A stretch of DNA of 64,000 nt from Trichinella spiralis (Eukaryota; Nematoda; Enoplea; Trichinellida; Trichinellidae). The notes under the pieces were generated by a model. That model was not told where the DNA came from. It ran no database searches and saw nothing but the letters and a program-made list of their open reading frames with translations. Of the stretch, positions 15,701-28,582 are shown in pieces. How positions within the stretch are numbered: position 1 is the stretch's first letter; the number at the start of each line of letters is the position of its first letter. Position numbers and translations under genes: made by a program. The stretch spans positions 9,123,300-9,187,299 of the forward strand of contig CM012954.1 in NCBI GenBank assembly GCA_000181795.3, given 5' to 3'.

Positions 15701-17751
15701 CAGAAAAAAATTTAAATATTTACTGTATACGAGAAGAAGAAGAAGAATGAATGAATGAATAATGAAATCTTCCACCCCCCCCCATTCACCATCTTTCATC
15801 CAAATAATAAAGACAAACTACTTCGTTGTGTAGGCTGCTTGCTGTCTCTCAATCTCTCTTTCTCTCTGTTCAACAAAACTTTGTTGGAGAAAATTTATCG
15901 CATTCCGCGTTTGTTTGTTGCTAGCTGCTTGTGAATGCAACAATTTGGAAATGCTATTTCCATTTTTAGTCACACAACGGACTGTGTTTTATTTCTAATT
16001 TTCTCTCCCCCACCCCCACTTTTCCTTTATTCCATATCTTGACTCTCAGTCTACCTGATTGTAGAAGAAAAATTTCTTCAACTGAATATAATATAAAATG
16101 AAATATGGCAAAAAAGATCTTCCAAAAACTACCAACAATATTTATACTTTGGGCATATAAATATTCTGCTCTTTCATTATTATTCTGTTGTTCAATTTTC
16201 CAAAAGTGCACCAGTCCGTGCAATCAGTATCGCTTTTGCAAGGTCAACGTAGATTAAAAATCACCAAGGTTATCCAGATCCGTCGTCGGATGTGGAAAGC
16301 AATACTCCAGTCTAATAAAGGCATTGCCATCACATCCAAGGTCAGACAGGTCAAAGATGGCTAAAAGGTCGTCGTCAATCGAAGAACAAGATGAAGAATA
16401 TGACGATGAATAAGAAAGAAATGAGAAAAAAAAACCAAATTTCCAACATTGGTGGTAATAGAAGAAAGCAACAGATGGAAAAAATAAATCAAATAAAAAA
16501 TTATACGTACAGTTCAAAAAATGATAATAAACTAAAACCAAAAATTTGCAGACCATCGAATTACCCCTCATGTTTTAGAATGAAAAAAATGAAGCAAGCA
16601 ATATCCAGATATCATTTCTAATCTATCAAATTTCGACAATTGAAGAACAAAAAAAACGAAATAAATAAATAATTGCAATTAAATTGCAACTCTCCAACAG
16701 TATGATGACGATAATCATACAATGGTTAAGGAACATGCAGCTGAAGTTGTGCAGGAACACAATAACCGTCGACAAAGTTGACAAATGCTCGTGACAGCCA
16801 TGGAACTGGTCGAGCTGACATTGTTTACAAGATCTCGCCTTTAAGCTGACCAGACAGACAGACAGTCGACCAACATGCAATTCTAAATGCACCGGTTTCT
16901 TTTCGAATACTGGGTAGGTTATTATTATTATTAATGGAGAGAGAGAGAATATGGGCAAGGCTTTTGCTCACTCTTATTTCTATTTCTGTGTCCATTTCCC
17001 TGTGCTACTAGTGTTTATTTGGCTACTTATACTATATTGCAAAAAAAAACGAATTTTTCTCCCTTTTTCTACTCCTGTTGTGTGCGTTTGCTTTTCGTAT
17101 ATTTTTGCTACTTTGCTTTTTTTTCGTTCTTTTGGCTCTCTGCTCAACCAAGCAACAGCATCGTATATTTGAACAGAAAAAAAAATTAAAGTTTTTCAAT
17201 AAGCTCGGTGGAAAAAAAATAAATGTTGCACAAGGGATGAATGCACGATTTACAATCGGGGAAACAATTCCAGTCGATCCGGTCTCACTCAAGGTCGACC
17301 CTGAATAGGTGCACGAGGACGCTAGCCGGATACGCGTGCACTTTCGAACAAAACGATAAAACCACACACGCGCTTATATATATATATACATATATATAAA
17401 CACAAGCACCCAGATGCACGTATGTGCATACAAAATTACATATAATGCTATCATTCCTTTACAAGGCTAAGCCTTCCTCGATTTGCATAAGAATACCCAT
17501 TACAGATGAAAGTTAAAAAAAAACCAGAGTTTGATTGAAATGAACAAAAATCCAAACTTACCCTTGGCACCGTAGCTGAGATGCTGCAATCCAAGTGCTG
17601 CGAGCACAGTGTCGACGAGCTGGGACAACTGCGTGAAGCCGGAAACAATCGCGTAAGAGTCCACGAGCACAGTGGCTCCAGAGTCAGAACATTTGATGCA
17701 CTGACCATCGGCGACCGTCTCGACCACACAGCGAATTGGAAACATGGCCAT
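6740..17751 (-). CDS. dve-1: Defective proventriculus (CMP/compass class) homeobox factor, two homeodomains
   Basis: Supported minus-strand exons: 17751-17562 (open further 5'), 9396-9270, 9004-8893 and 8095-6740, about 594 residues from the first in-frame ATG. The first three exons encode a ULD/compass domain like that of SATB and Dve: MFPIRCVVE, QLVDTVLAALG, KGTIQVKNWKPLSFEELTDD, NLLKDISNHLTLRI. The large last exon has two atypical homeodomains, about residues 212-276 (WFINAR) and 492-560 (WFKNRRAKFKR), separated by a Ser/Ala/Thr/Gly-rich linker. SATB/Dve-type homeodomains have extra residues between helices, seen here too. The protein is a DNA-binding nuclear regulator. In C. elegans, DVE-1 acts in the mitochondrial unfolded protein response, and in flies Dve acts in gut patterning; function here is inferred. 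The last exon is far more GC-rich than its flanks. The N-terminal start is uncertain (see 17806-18381). The 8165 bp intron splits the ULD domain. Confidence 0.9.
8670..8722. repeat. CTA/CGA triplet compound repeat
   Basis: Interrupted triplet tract inside the dve-1 intron between 8095 and 8893. Confidence 0.9.
10015..10032. repeat. (TAG)6
   Basis: Perfect triplet tract in the large dve-1 intron. Confidence 0.95.
11159..11183. repeat. (CTAC)6
   Basis: Perfect tetranucleotide tract in the large dve-1 intron. Confidence 0.95.
12528..12551. repeat. (TAG)8
   Basis: Perfect triplet tract in the large dve-1 intron. Confidence 0.95.
12941..12960. repeat. (GT)10
   Basis: Perfect dinucleotide tract in the large dve-1 intron. 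Confidence 0.95.
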
Positions 17752-17805
17752 CGCCGGCCGAGAGGCGCCTTCTTCTTCCTCCTCGTGCTCCAACTTCAAA
17801 AACGA

Positions 17806-18381
17806 CTGCACAACGGCGGTGGCGGTATTGACTGCACAACGCCGCTGCTTCCGGCTTGATTGGTAGCTTTCTCTTGTTCAAAATTGTAAAAAATTTCTTG
17901 TCCAAGAAAAAAATGGCCGTCGTCCAATATGTATACGCGGGATGTTGAACGATTTCTGTTCTCTTCTTCTTCTACGCCGTTTTTGGATCCAATACAAACG
18001 ATCCAATCCACCTTGGCCGGCAAGGTGCACAATACACTGAACACCAACTACTCTTCCTCAATTTCAAATATACTATATCTTTGACTCCTTTTTCTCGTGT
18101 ATATGTATGTATATTTGTGTGTATGTGTATGTGTATGTGTTGTTAATGCTGATGTTCTGCTGCTGTTCGCTGTTGCTGCTGCTCTTGCTGCTGCTGTTGG
18201 CTGTTGCTGCTGCTCTGCTGACTAGCCAGCCGGTGACGACAACAACACAATGACGATTTTTCTCAATCAGTCTGCCGTTGGACTTTCCACCAGCACCGGT
18301 TGGTTGGTTAATTTTCGGTGCAGATAAATTTTTTCTTCTCGCTTCTCCACCACGCGTCCAACTTACACTAAAATCCATCAA
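17806..18381 (-). other. dve-1: Probable 5' coding region of dve-1, exon structure unresolved
   Basis: Upstream of the first certain ULD exon, a minus-strand frame of about 70 codons is open from about 18050 to 17841 and has coding-like codon use (for example VEEEENRNRSTSR). Its frame does not run straight into the ULD exon. A 131 bp intron with donor CGC|gtatac at 17937/17936 and acceptor gtgcag|TCG at 17806/17805 would join them in phase as ...STSR-SFLKLEHEEEE. Further up, ATG at 18381-18379 begins MDFS followed directly by a consensus gtaagt, a plausible first coding exon. The alternative is read-through into MDFSVSWTRGGEARRK... and a Ser/Gln-rich stretch. Existence of coding sequence here is likely; exact exons are not settled. 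Confidence 0.4.
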
Positions 18382-19710
18382 AGATAATGATTAATTTATT
18401 ATTATTTCATTATTATCATTATAAAACTTTCGCATGACGAGAAGAATATTATCGCGTCAGTATTTATATTAAAATGCAAACCAACCGACCAACAATGACG
18501 ACGACGATGAATAAAAAAAATTATGATGATCATGATCATGCTGAGAAAATACAAAAAAAAACAAAGCATACAGGTGTGTGATAAATAGTACCCTCTGAGT
18601 GAGTAAACAAAAAAAAATTACATATGTATACCGAGGAGGATTCGGATAGAAGCCGAAGAACAAGAACACAAGCATTTGGGAAGAAACGAACGCAGTGCCG
18701 CCCGCGTGGCAGCGAATCGGATGCGATGTATGATGATCGTCGGTCGTTATTTTGGCCAGTCATAGTCGGCGTTGAAAGAGAAACACACACTCCCTCTCTC
18801 TTTCCCTCATCGACACACACACACACACGCACGCATACATATGCATAGATATATGAACTTATGCATACGTATAATTCGCTTATACGTCGTACACACAAAT
18901 GGAGAAGGAAAATGAAAATGAACAAAAAGGCCCGTAAACATCATAAAACGCGCATAAAATTATTTGAAACAAAAAGTAATACAAAAATATTAAAATATGC
19001 GAAATGAGAAAAATTAGAAAAACCAGCCTGATCGTAGGTAGTATTAACCAAATTAGCTGAAACAATTGTGCATGGGTGTTTTATGAACAACACTGGTGGA
19101 GTAGACGACTAGTTTTCTCTATCTCTGCGATTACTATAGTACAGGCAAGCAAGCAAGCAAGCAAGTAATGATCCTCCATAATCCGTCGTCTTGGAAACTG
19201 GGCTGTGCATTGACCGCAAATCCTATTTTATCTATCTATCAGGTCAACATTATCCCGCTCGAAGCATGAAAGCTCGATTCGCTTTCAAATCCGAGATTGC
19301 TGATCAATTGTTATGTGGTCAATAATGATGATGATGATGATGTTGGTGAAATAAATTTGGAAAAATTGGTAATTTTTCAAAAATTCACCCACAAATAACA
19401 AACATGTGCACCAGTTTGTCCACCAGTCAATCAGCAGGTGGGCCAAGCTAAATCGTCGAACATTTTTATCCCAAAAACCGAAAGCTTGTCCTTGAGCCTT
19501 GCAGTCGTCAGAAACATCTAGCCTTGACACATCAGAAAAATGAAAAAGATTAAACTACCCGATACAGAAACCACAACGACGACAACAACAACAACAGCAA
19601 CGACAGTTGAATAATTTGAAGAAAAAAAATACAGTTTTCTCTTCTCATTCTTTTGTAAAAGCAGCAAATATGCAATGCTTGATTATTTTGCTGTATATCA
19701 TGATGATGAT

Positions 19711-19734
19711 GGATGGATGGATGGATGGATGGAT
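19711..19734. repeat. (GGAT)6
   Basis: Perfect tetranucleotide tract, the same motif as at 6293-6312. Confidence 0.95.
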
Positions 19735-20731
19735 CAAATTGCATAAAATCAACTGCAGTTGGTCGATTGGCAAAATTGGAAAACGTTGCAATGATCGACC
19801 AACTCGACAAATGCAGTATTAAACGTAGTAATAGTTAGTAGTAGCAGCAGCGGTATTCAAGCCGGTCTTCAAACCGGTGCTTTCGATGCTCTCTCTCTCT
19901 TGGATGACACGATCACCAATGACAAATCTTGTTCCTACGATGTTCTTTCTCACCTGCCAGGGTTGTGTCTCAATCAGTCTGTCTATCCAAGCGGCAAGCA
20001 ACCAGTTGAAAATTGTTCTTCTACTCCTACTACTTCACTATTCACCACCGTCTATACAGCAGATACATGTATATATACGGAAAACAATATATAGCATAAG
20101 ATAGATATATAGATATGCATGTATGATTCTGCTGTCTGTATTCTATTTGCACATTTTCAGCTTGAATTTGGGTCGCGCTTCAATTTGTAACAATTTTTAC
20201 AATTTTACAAGCAGTTTAGCCTGAGGATCAACCAATCACATATATCAAAAGCCAAATCAAACAAACGAAATATATATATATATGTAATAATTCACCGACG
20301 TTGCGCATGCACAATGCTCTTTGCTCAGCGGCCTATATTCTTCTTCTTTGTCGCTCTTCAATCATCATCTTTTGCTCTTTTCAATCTTGCCGCTTGTTCC
20401 TTCAAAACCTCTCCTGCTTTCATTCAGGCTTTATATTTTCTCTTGGAAACTTTTCATTCACCCTCCCTACTTTTTAAACAGCAAAAATCCTCCAAAACGC
20501 CACCGTCTTTTTTCTGCCCTTTTTCATTTTCTTCTTTAAATGAAAACATCTTTCTAAGCATACAGTTTTATCATTCACTTTTCATTTACCTTTTAAAAAT
20601 TAAAAAAAAAACATATATATATACTTACATTTCAATAAAATATATTATTCAAATAAAGTTAAAAAAACACTGCACTGTTTTTCAACTGTAAGTAAACAGA
20701 GTATTCAATTTTGATCATCACATTAGTTGAA

Positions 20732-20734
<3 letters not shown>

Positions 20735-20762
<28 letters not shown>
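20735..20762. repeat. (AT)14
   Basis: Longest perfect AT tract noticed in the window. Confidence 0.95.
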
Positions 20763-20768
<6 letters not shown>

Positions 20769-21405
20769 GTAGATCGACAAAGTAACAATATCCGCGTTGA
20801 TTATTATTATTATTATCATTACTATTGTCAATCAAACAAAGCGTATCTCATTACATGCGTGCTTCGAAAGTAGAAAAAAAGTCTTGCTATAAAAATGCTA
20901 TCTATCTATATGCATGACGCATTTTGCAGAAATGCCCAAAAGCAAACAGATAAAAGAACTGCTACAATCAATTACGATTATTTTTGAAAGCTAACCAGAT
21001 TTTGCATGAAAATTTAAAATTGAATTTCAGCACACAGACCAGAAAACACTTACATTGTACGAATACAAGAAATTCAACAAAACAGAAAGCAAAATTGTGC
21101 AACTGAATTAATTATTTATAATGCCACAACGACCATCCATCATCGTTCACTAAATCAATGTCAAATAATATTGTAAACTACATTTCTGAAAACAAAACAA
21201 TTTCAGTTAACTAATTGCCATCAAATAAATATGCCCGATTCGATAAACATTAACAAACGTTAAATAAAATAATAAAGAAAAATGATTTTATAAAAAAAAA
21301 TTTTATCATTCAAAATTTCAACTCTGTTTCCACTTATTTTTGACAACAATGAACTGTGAATTCAAGAAGAAAAGGAGAAAAAAAAAGAAGAAAAACCATC
21401 ACATT

Positions 21406-21431
21406 TATCTATCTATCTATCTATCTATCTA
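21406..21431. repeat. (TATC)6
   Basis: Perfect tetranucleotide tract; the same motif recurs near 22152-22173. Confidence 0.95.
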
Positions 21432-23359
21432 TTTATCTAATCTGTCTGTACAGTTGGATAAAATGAATATTATGACATTGATAACTTTTGATAGTTTTCA
21501 ATGATAATTTTGTGAAGGAAATTTAAATTTGCCCTTGGAAAATTCAAAATTTCAAAAAATCCTGTCAAAAAAATGCTTTCAAAAGTAGTGAATACAAAAT
21601 GTGGAGTAGGCAAAATGACAGTTCTGAAAAAAAATAATCTCTCACTAATGGGAACGAATGCGCTTGTATTCTATTCTTCCGCATTCCAAAAACCCAATTA
21701 CAGACCAGACGAAAAATCAAACAACCTTGCAAATGCAACAGGGATATAAATTTACTAGATAATATACACTACACTACACTACACTACATTAAAGTATACT
21801 ATACTATAATATAATATAATATCACGAATGATCCCATCGCATATTGAATAATAAATGTAAAAATCCACATCAATTCTCACTTTTGCAGTTTGTTCATTTT
21901 TACTTTACAAAAAGAAAAATTGCAATTTAATTTCAAAATTGCATGGAAAATTAACTGAAAACTTTTTAATCACTTCACAATCGACTTTGGGAATATTTTG
22001 CGAGGAAAATTTTCACTAAAATCTCGGTTAAGTTGCAACTTAATTAATTGATTGTTTCCTGCCGAAATAGCGCTTCTTCATTCACCTCCGCTCAAAAATA
22101 CGAAAAATAAGTAAAACTGACAACAAGCAAACAACACTCAACAAAGCCGTGTGTATCTATCTATCTATCTATCTGCACACACACAAACACATACTGCTTA
22201 ACAAAGCTCAATCTGAGCGACCAGTAATTGCCAATATTTTGGAAAACCAATTTTTCCTAGCCGTTTAGTCAAAACGATGGATATAGAAGAAAAAGAAGAA
22301 TAAGAAGAGAAAGAATAATACGAAGAAGAAGATATCGATGATGTTAAGCAATTTTCACATGCTGTCAACAATGAATAGCAAGTAAAAACGAAAGTGAAAG
22401 AAAAATCATATCACACCACCAGTGGCTTTTGATCATCATTCTCTTTCAAATATTTTCAAACGCTGATTGAATATATAATAATCAAAAGAATACATTTTTA
22501 TACCTATCCTAATTAACAAAAAACATGGAATATTCATTGAAAAATGAAATCTAAATTTAACATCAAGCTAACAGTAATCAATAATCACCACATCTATGCC
22601 ATCTATGCTTTAACGTAAGATAATTTTTTAAAATAATCTCAATTGATTTTAAAGTGAAAAAGAATAACAACAATTTCACAATAATACTACTCCAACAATG
22701 CAACACTCACACACACACACACACACGATAATACAACGCTAAATTGAATAGCAGAAAAAAAATTGTTATTGTCGAGCTGATTGATATAAGCTGTAAGTTG
22801 TTGTTTTTCAGTATTTTTTTTTGAATTTTGTACACACACAACAACTGATGTATGCACCTAGTTTTAAATTTGAACAGATTGCTTTCCTAGAGCTAGAACT
22901 ATTATTACAATTAACGTCAGAGTAATGGTATTATTTATCACAGTTATTGGTATTGTCGTATGACCAGGAGGAAAAAAAATTTGCACCAACGTTGTCATTA
23001 TCATCCATATGTTGAAAATAAAAATGGATGGATGAATGAGTAAATTCAAATTCAATCAGTCAAGCTGCTAAAGCGGCAAAAGTAGAACAGGATAAAAAGC
23101 ATCGGCATGCTGCAGCTATACTTGGTACAAGATTGGCTAATGTTCATACGGAAGAAGAGGAGAAGCAGAAAAAGGAATAAGTGAATGAATAATATAAGTA
23201 AGCGAGTGAGAGAAAGTGACTGAGAATGAGTTGTGTGTATGAATAAGTGTACACATATGAGCTTCCTTTCTTTGCTCTGAGCCAATTTATTCGGCCCCTC
23301 TGCTCTTCGTCCACCTCTCTCGCTCATTTGCACCATCGATCCAAGCCTATCGATCCGCT

Positions 23360-23381
23360 AGCCGGATCAATTGATCCGGCT
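23360..23381. other. 22 bp perfect palindrome
   Basis: Self-complementary sequence centred on AATT between 23370 and 23371, with arms AGCCGGATC and GATCCGGCT. It lies in a GC-richer island with two ATCGAT motifs. Function unknown; palindromic factor binding is one possibility. Confidence 0.9.
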
Positions 23382-25900
23382 CTAGAATGGGCTGAATCCA
23401 GATGAATTATCGACCGACGTTCCTGTCTTCGTCAGATTCGATCGTAATCTGCTAACGACCCCTCTCCATTTTACATTTCTAAACAGCTTCCTCCACCCTT
23501 TTGCATTGCACTTTGTATATATAACAGGAAATATCAGCAGCATCAACTCACCTTCACCTATCGATAAGCATATTCAGAAAGAGAGAGAGAGAGAAAAAAA
23601 AACCATTTTCTATATGTCAGTTTGCTTTTTCTTCTTTTACAGTAAATTGTACAGAAACCGGTACTAGTTAGTATAAAGTAGTGGATGGAAAAATCCAAAT
23701 TAAAGCCGAGGACAATGGACCCAGACCGGTGATGACTGTACATTGTAGAAGGTCGGCCGGATAAATCAGGCCAACCAATCAACAACTACTAACACTACAA
23801 ACAGCAGTAGTGAAAAGCCGCCCAGTACGTTGACCCGGGCAGGCGAGCAGAGCAGTTGGGCGCGACTAAAGCAGCATCGGTCATCGACGACAACAACGTC
23901 TGATTGACCTACCTTTGCTAATACAAGAACTGCCATCTTTACGCTTTATCCGCGAAAATGTCTAGATGTGTGTGCGCTTACCAAACAAATAAACAAACAA
24001 TCGACGAACGTTCGTCGTTCCACGAGGCACCGGATGTTGTACGGCTTCACGCTACTCCCTTCCTCCCCTTCCCCCTTCCCTGCTCGAAAAACTCGTGAAA
24101 AGATCAAAATGTCGACAATTACACAAGATCACACGCACGCATATTACACATGCCCATACAAAGAGCTTGCAGCGACACGTCGTGCCAATTCGACAATAAA
24201 GCTGTCAAGCGAAAACAGCCAGCAAACAACAGTGCAGATAGATGGACAGATATTGATAGGGGGGGGGTGCATTTTCCAGCTACCAAAACTAATAACTCTA
24301 GCAAATGAAAGTAAAAAAAACATCATTCTTCACTATCGTCTCATTTTCTTACATTAAACAAAAGATAAAAATTAAAATTATTCATCATAACTACACATAA
24401 TAATTAATTATTTATTTATTTATCTTATTTCTATTACATTTACTCGTTTATATCAATTATAAATTGGAAAAGTAAAAGCAACAACAGCTAGTTTCCCAAC
24501 ACAAAAGTTGAACAAAAATTAGCACAGATAAAAACACAAAATATCGTGTGCATTATTTTCAAACTGTAATAAGGTGTTGCCGTAAAACTGAAAATTTCGA
24601 CCAACAAAAATCCTATATAACATACTAATATAAAAAAAACACAATATGCGCGAATACTTGTTATTGTACAAAGAAAATGAATACTTTAAAAGTAAAGCAG
24701 AATGTACACAAATGGATGATGATGCACTTTTATGAAAGTATGTCACAACAACAATCTCTTGACAGCTTTGCTACAGTATCAAAAAGTACAGTATTGGAAA
24801 AGAGAAACAGCGATTTTATAGATTGCGCATTAGACGGACGGTTCAGAAGAGGAAGTGAATAGGAATTCAAGTCGTAAATTTGTCTAACAATGTAAAAAAA
24901 AAAACAACAAGCCGACATCTGTTAATCTCGGTTGAATCACTTGTACAATTATTTGCACAGTGAAACAAAGTTGTGCAGAAAATGATACTGCAGCCCACGG
25001 AACCATAAACAGATTTAAGATACCCACCCGCGAAGAGAGAAAAGTTAAAAACGTTACGCAGATAGACGTGCAGAAGACGTAATACAGACAGTGAGAGAGA
25101 GACAGCTTTTCACAACGCTACTACCATCATACAGCTAAGAAGTTTTCTGTTGACCAAGTTGATCGAGATTCAAAAGCAAATACATTGGCAATAGTGATGT
25201 TTCATTCAACTGTCAGCAAAAACCGTCACCAAGTAAATGTGCAGTGATATCCGACTTTTTTCTGATAAAAAGCTGCCATTTGCATGAAGCATTTTCTTGC
25301 GTCATCGTAACTTGAATAAATAATAATAAAAAACCCACACGCTATTATTTTCTCAACCTTTAATCTAAAGTAGTTCAAATGATGAAATCAAATTCTCGTT
25401 GACTAATCTCTTTCGTTAAATCTTTCTTTCTTTCCCAGTTAAGCTACGTATCAAAATATGCACGCACCATGTGTCCATTATACGTATACATGCACGAATA
25501 TGATGTACAATAACGCGATTATATTCAATATTTCTTATTTTGTTGAATTTTAAATTTTTTAAAATAATCGCAAAGAAAAATCATCATTTGATAAATTTAT
25601 CTATAAATGTATCTAAATCTATATCTACAGGCTTGTTCACGTTTCATTAATTCATAAATTAATAATGAATGAATGAATGAATGAGAAAATGAATGATTAC
25701 AATTGGAAAAATATTTGCCATCCATCTCCTGAATAATAGCAAATAAAAAAAAAGATTAAAATTAAATAAATAAATATACAGAATATTATATTGAGAAATA
25801 TTGGTGAAAAACAGTATAATAAGCAGTTTATCGTTACCAGCAAGCAGAAAGTGATGTTTGTTCGAAAGAGAGAGAGAGAGCTGAAAATTTGTTCGCAGCG

Positions 25901-25920
25901 TGGTGGTGGTGGTGGTGGTG
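25901..25920. repeat. (TGG)6
   Basis: Perfect triplet tract, preceded by a short GA tract. Confidence 0.95.
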
Positions 25921-26411
25921 AATAGATTGAGCTCAAAGATAAGAAAGCAACGAGAAAAGAATTTGATGAAATAAAGAACCTGCTGATTCATCGAACTTTA
26001 CACAGCCCAAAGACGAGAACTTTTAATCTTGAATGTTTGAAAAAGTGCTCGCTGCGACCTAAATCAAAAACCGCAAAACACGGACACCATTCTTTTCTAC
26101 TTGTAATAAAAGTACAGTGTAAAAATAGACCTGAACATGGCACGTTTGCAATATGCGTGATGCATGCATGCATACAAATAAAAATATACGGACAAACCAA
26201 TAAGCATATACGCATATATGATGAATGACAAACAGAAGAGTACAGAAACAATATCCATCGAAGAAGCTTGAATTGAAGAAAAAAAATCAAGAAGACATTA
26301 TCTCTTCAGTGTGTCAGCAGAAGCATTTCATCGCTACACGCTTTAAATTGTCGTTTGATATTAAAAAATTTGAGGAAAGAAAATAAAAATTTCAAAAAGA
26401 ACTATCCCAAC

Positions 26412-26438
26412 AAGAAGAAGAAGAAGAAGAAGAAGAAG
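26412..26438. repeat. (AAG)9
   Basis: Perfect triplet tract. Confidence 0.95.
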
Positions 26439-28561
26439 CAGTTCAGATGGTCAGTCAGATGTGGAGAAAGCTTTGCTTGTTTGTTTGTTGGAAAATGCTA
26501 TACAGAAATAGGGATGATGAAAAAAAAAGGAAAAGGAAAAGTAAAAAGTAAAAATCGGGCCAATCAAAGCCAAACCTGTATCGCAGACGCAACAGGCAGA
26601 ATAATTTCTTCCTTGTAATTGCTGAAATGTCAAAGACGAACTTTTCATCATTGTCCATGATTTCTTTTATCACCATCACCTTTGCCAGTGCCCACAATTT
26701 GAAAATGATAATTTATCAAAAATAAAAATTTCTTTTAAACTGTCAAAATAATATTATCATTTCATTTTCAAAATCCTGTCATCTGCTACGAATACTGCTG
26801 CTTTTTTCTTTCAATTTGAATAACCTTTTCACAACGAACGACAATCAAAAAAGCACAGTGTAAAAATTTCGATAGTAAAGCAACATAGGCAGGCAGTAAG
26901 CATGCTTATACGTGCGCGCAACGTGACCAAAGCGTTGTAGAATTGAAGATAAATTACACTTGAACGTCTGTGAGATGAAATTCTCTCGAAACGACATCGT
27001 CAAATAGAAGAAAGCTGCTTTTCAGTCAGTGAGAGAAGAGAAGAGAGTTAAGTGAAGTTCAGCTTTCGCCGGCTGGATAAGCCGGAGGCGGGAAGGATGA
27101 TAGAAAGCAAGAGCGCATCTCGTTTTTTTTCTTCGTCTTCTTTTTTTTCTCAATCTCCTCTTTCAATTGCATTCGAAAGAAAAAACGATAAAGAATACGC
27201 ATAAGTAAAGGGGGTAGGGGGAAGGGGATAAAGAAGATTTTCGACGGAAAAAATACAACAATTATAAACAAAAACACTCTATTCCAAGCACACTGTGATC
27301 TATGGGAAAAATAGTTCTATAAGTCTTATAGTTTAATTTATACGAGTGAGTGAGTTTGTGTAAGAAAAGTTAAAGAAACAACAGAAAAAACCATAAAAAT
27401 AGCAAACAATGTTCCTTTTCAACGGTAGTAAAATTTTCTCACTGGAGAAAAAAGAAAATACAACCAACGATCGACAGAAAAGAGACGTGGAAAAAAGTAA
27501 AAAGAAGAAAAAAAACGCAACACCAACTTTTGCTAGAAAATCGAATTCCCAATGATAAGAAATAATATTTTTTTTTCGGAAAAAAAAGAGCAACAGCAAT
27601 AGAAAAATAGCGAGCAACAAACAGCAGCAACAAGCAGCAGTTGTAGTAGTAAAATGGGCAACTATTGTGAGGAGAAGTCAACTTCAACTTCATTCATGCA
27701 TGTCGACAAAGCAACCAACCAAACGTGCAACGTGGTTTGGTTGCTGTGTCAAAAATTTCCAACCATCATCAATCTTTGCAACGTTGGAAATTTTATTTAT
27801 CCCATGCTGCAAAAGTTATAGAAATACAACATCTTCTATGCTTTTGAAAAGTTGAAAAGAAAAGTTTTAAATTGCAGAATAAAAATAAAAACTTCAAGGG
27901 ACATTTTCAAAATTGCAATTGTAACATTAAAATTAAAAAAAAAGAGCACACACACACACACACACTTTCCCTTTATATTTTCAAGAAAATATATTTCAGC
28001 TAATAATAATAATAATAATATATTCGATGCAAAGGTGATTGAATTGCAATGGTAAAGACATACATGATGATGACCCTGAGAGAATGTCCGATTTGCAGGC
28101 GAATGCACAAGCCTGCACAAGCAACGGGCTGGCTATGCACAATTGTATGTACTAAGGCAAATGTTTACGTCTGGCATTTGATAAGTTGGTGGTACGGAGA
28201 AGAACAACATCGTTGGCCAAGTCCATTTTTGAAAGCTCAGCAAACAACAATCAACAACCTCCTCTAATGGGAAATGCGGAAACAGGTCACCACTGCCCAA
28301 TTATTGAATAGAAAAATTTCAAAGCCAGCAGGATTTAAAATGAACAGAAATATCTATTTATATAAATAGACAAAAGCTACAACACTACCATAAACTTCCA
28401 TATCTATACTAATAAGCACGATGATACTAAAGATATACGAAGATAATAATTAAACACAGTATTGGATTCTTACCCAAATGGAACGTTGAAGTCGTGAAAA
28501 AAATGAATTTCAATACTGATATTGGATAGTGAAAATTGAAAACAAACAAATAGCTGAAAGT

Positions 28562-28582
28562 GACGACGACGACGACGACGAC
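28562..28582. repeat. (GAC)7
   Basis: Perfect triplet tract. Confidence 0.95.

Larger units (their letters stand above)
9397..17561 (-). other. 8.2 kb dve-1 intron
   Basis: Bounded by donor AAGG|gtaagt (17562/17561) and acceptor tttaaag|GT (9397/9396). The joined codon makes ...AKG-TIQV, as in the family. Contents are AT-rich DNA, TAG, GT, CTAC and TA microsatellites, and three coding-like but unassigned patches (about 12381-12480, 13250-13610 and 14338-14884). Several kilobases hold nothing recognisable. Confidence 0.8.

Noticed and set aside
16254-16400. Short acidic or Ser-rich frames open on both strands
   Set aside because: Several frames look equally coding-like and no splice sites tie any of them to a neighbour, so no call is possible.
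28047-28267. Plus-strand frame with a CPIC motif
   Set aside because: The remaining zinc-ligand pattern of a RING or other finger is absent and the frame is otherwise unremarkable.
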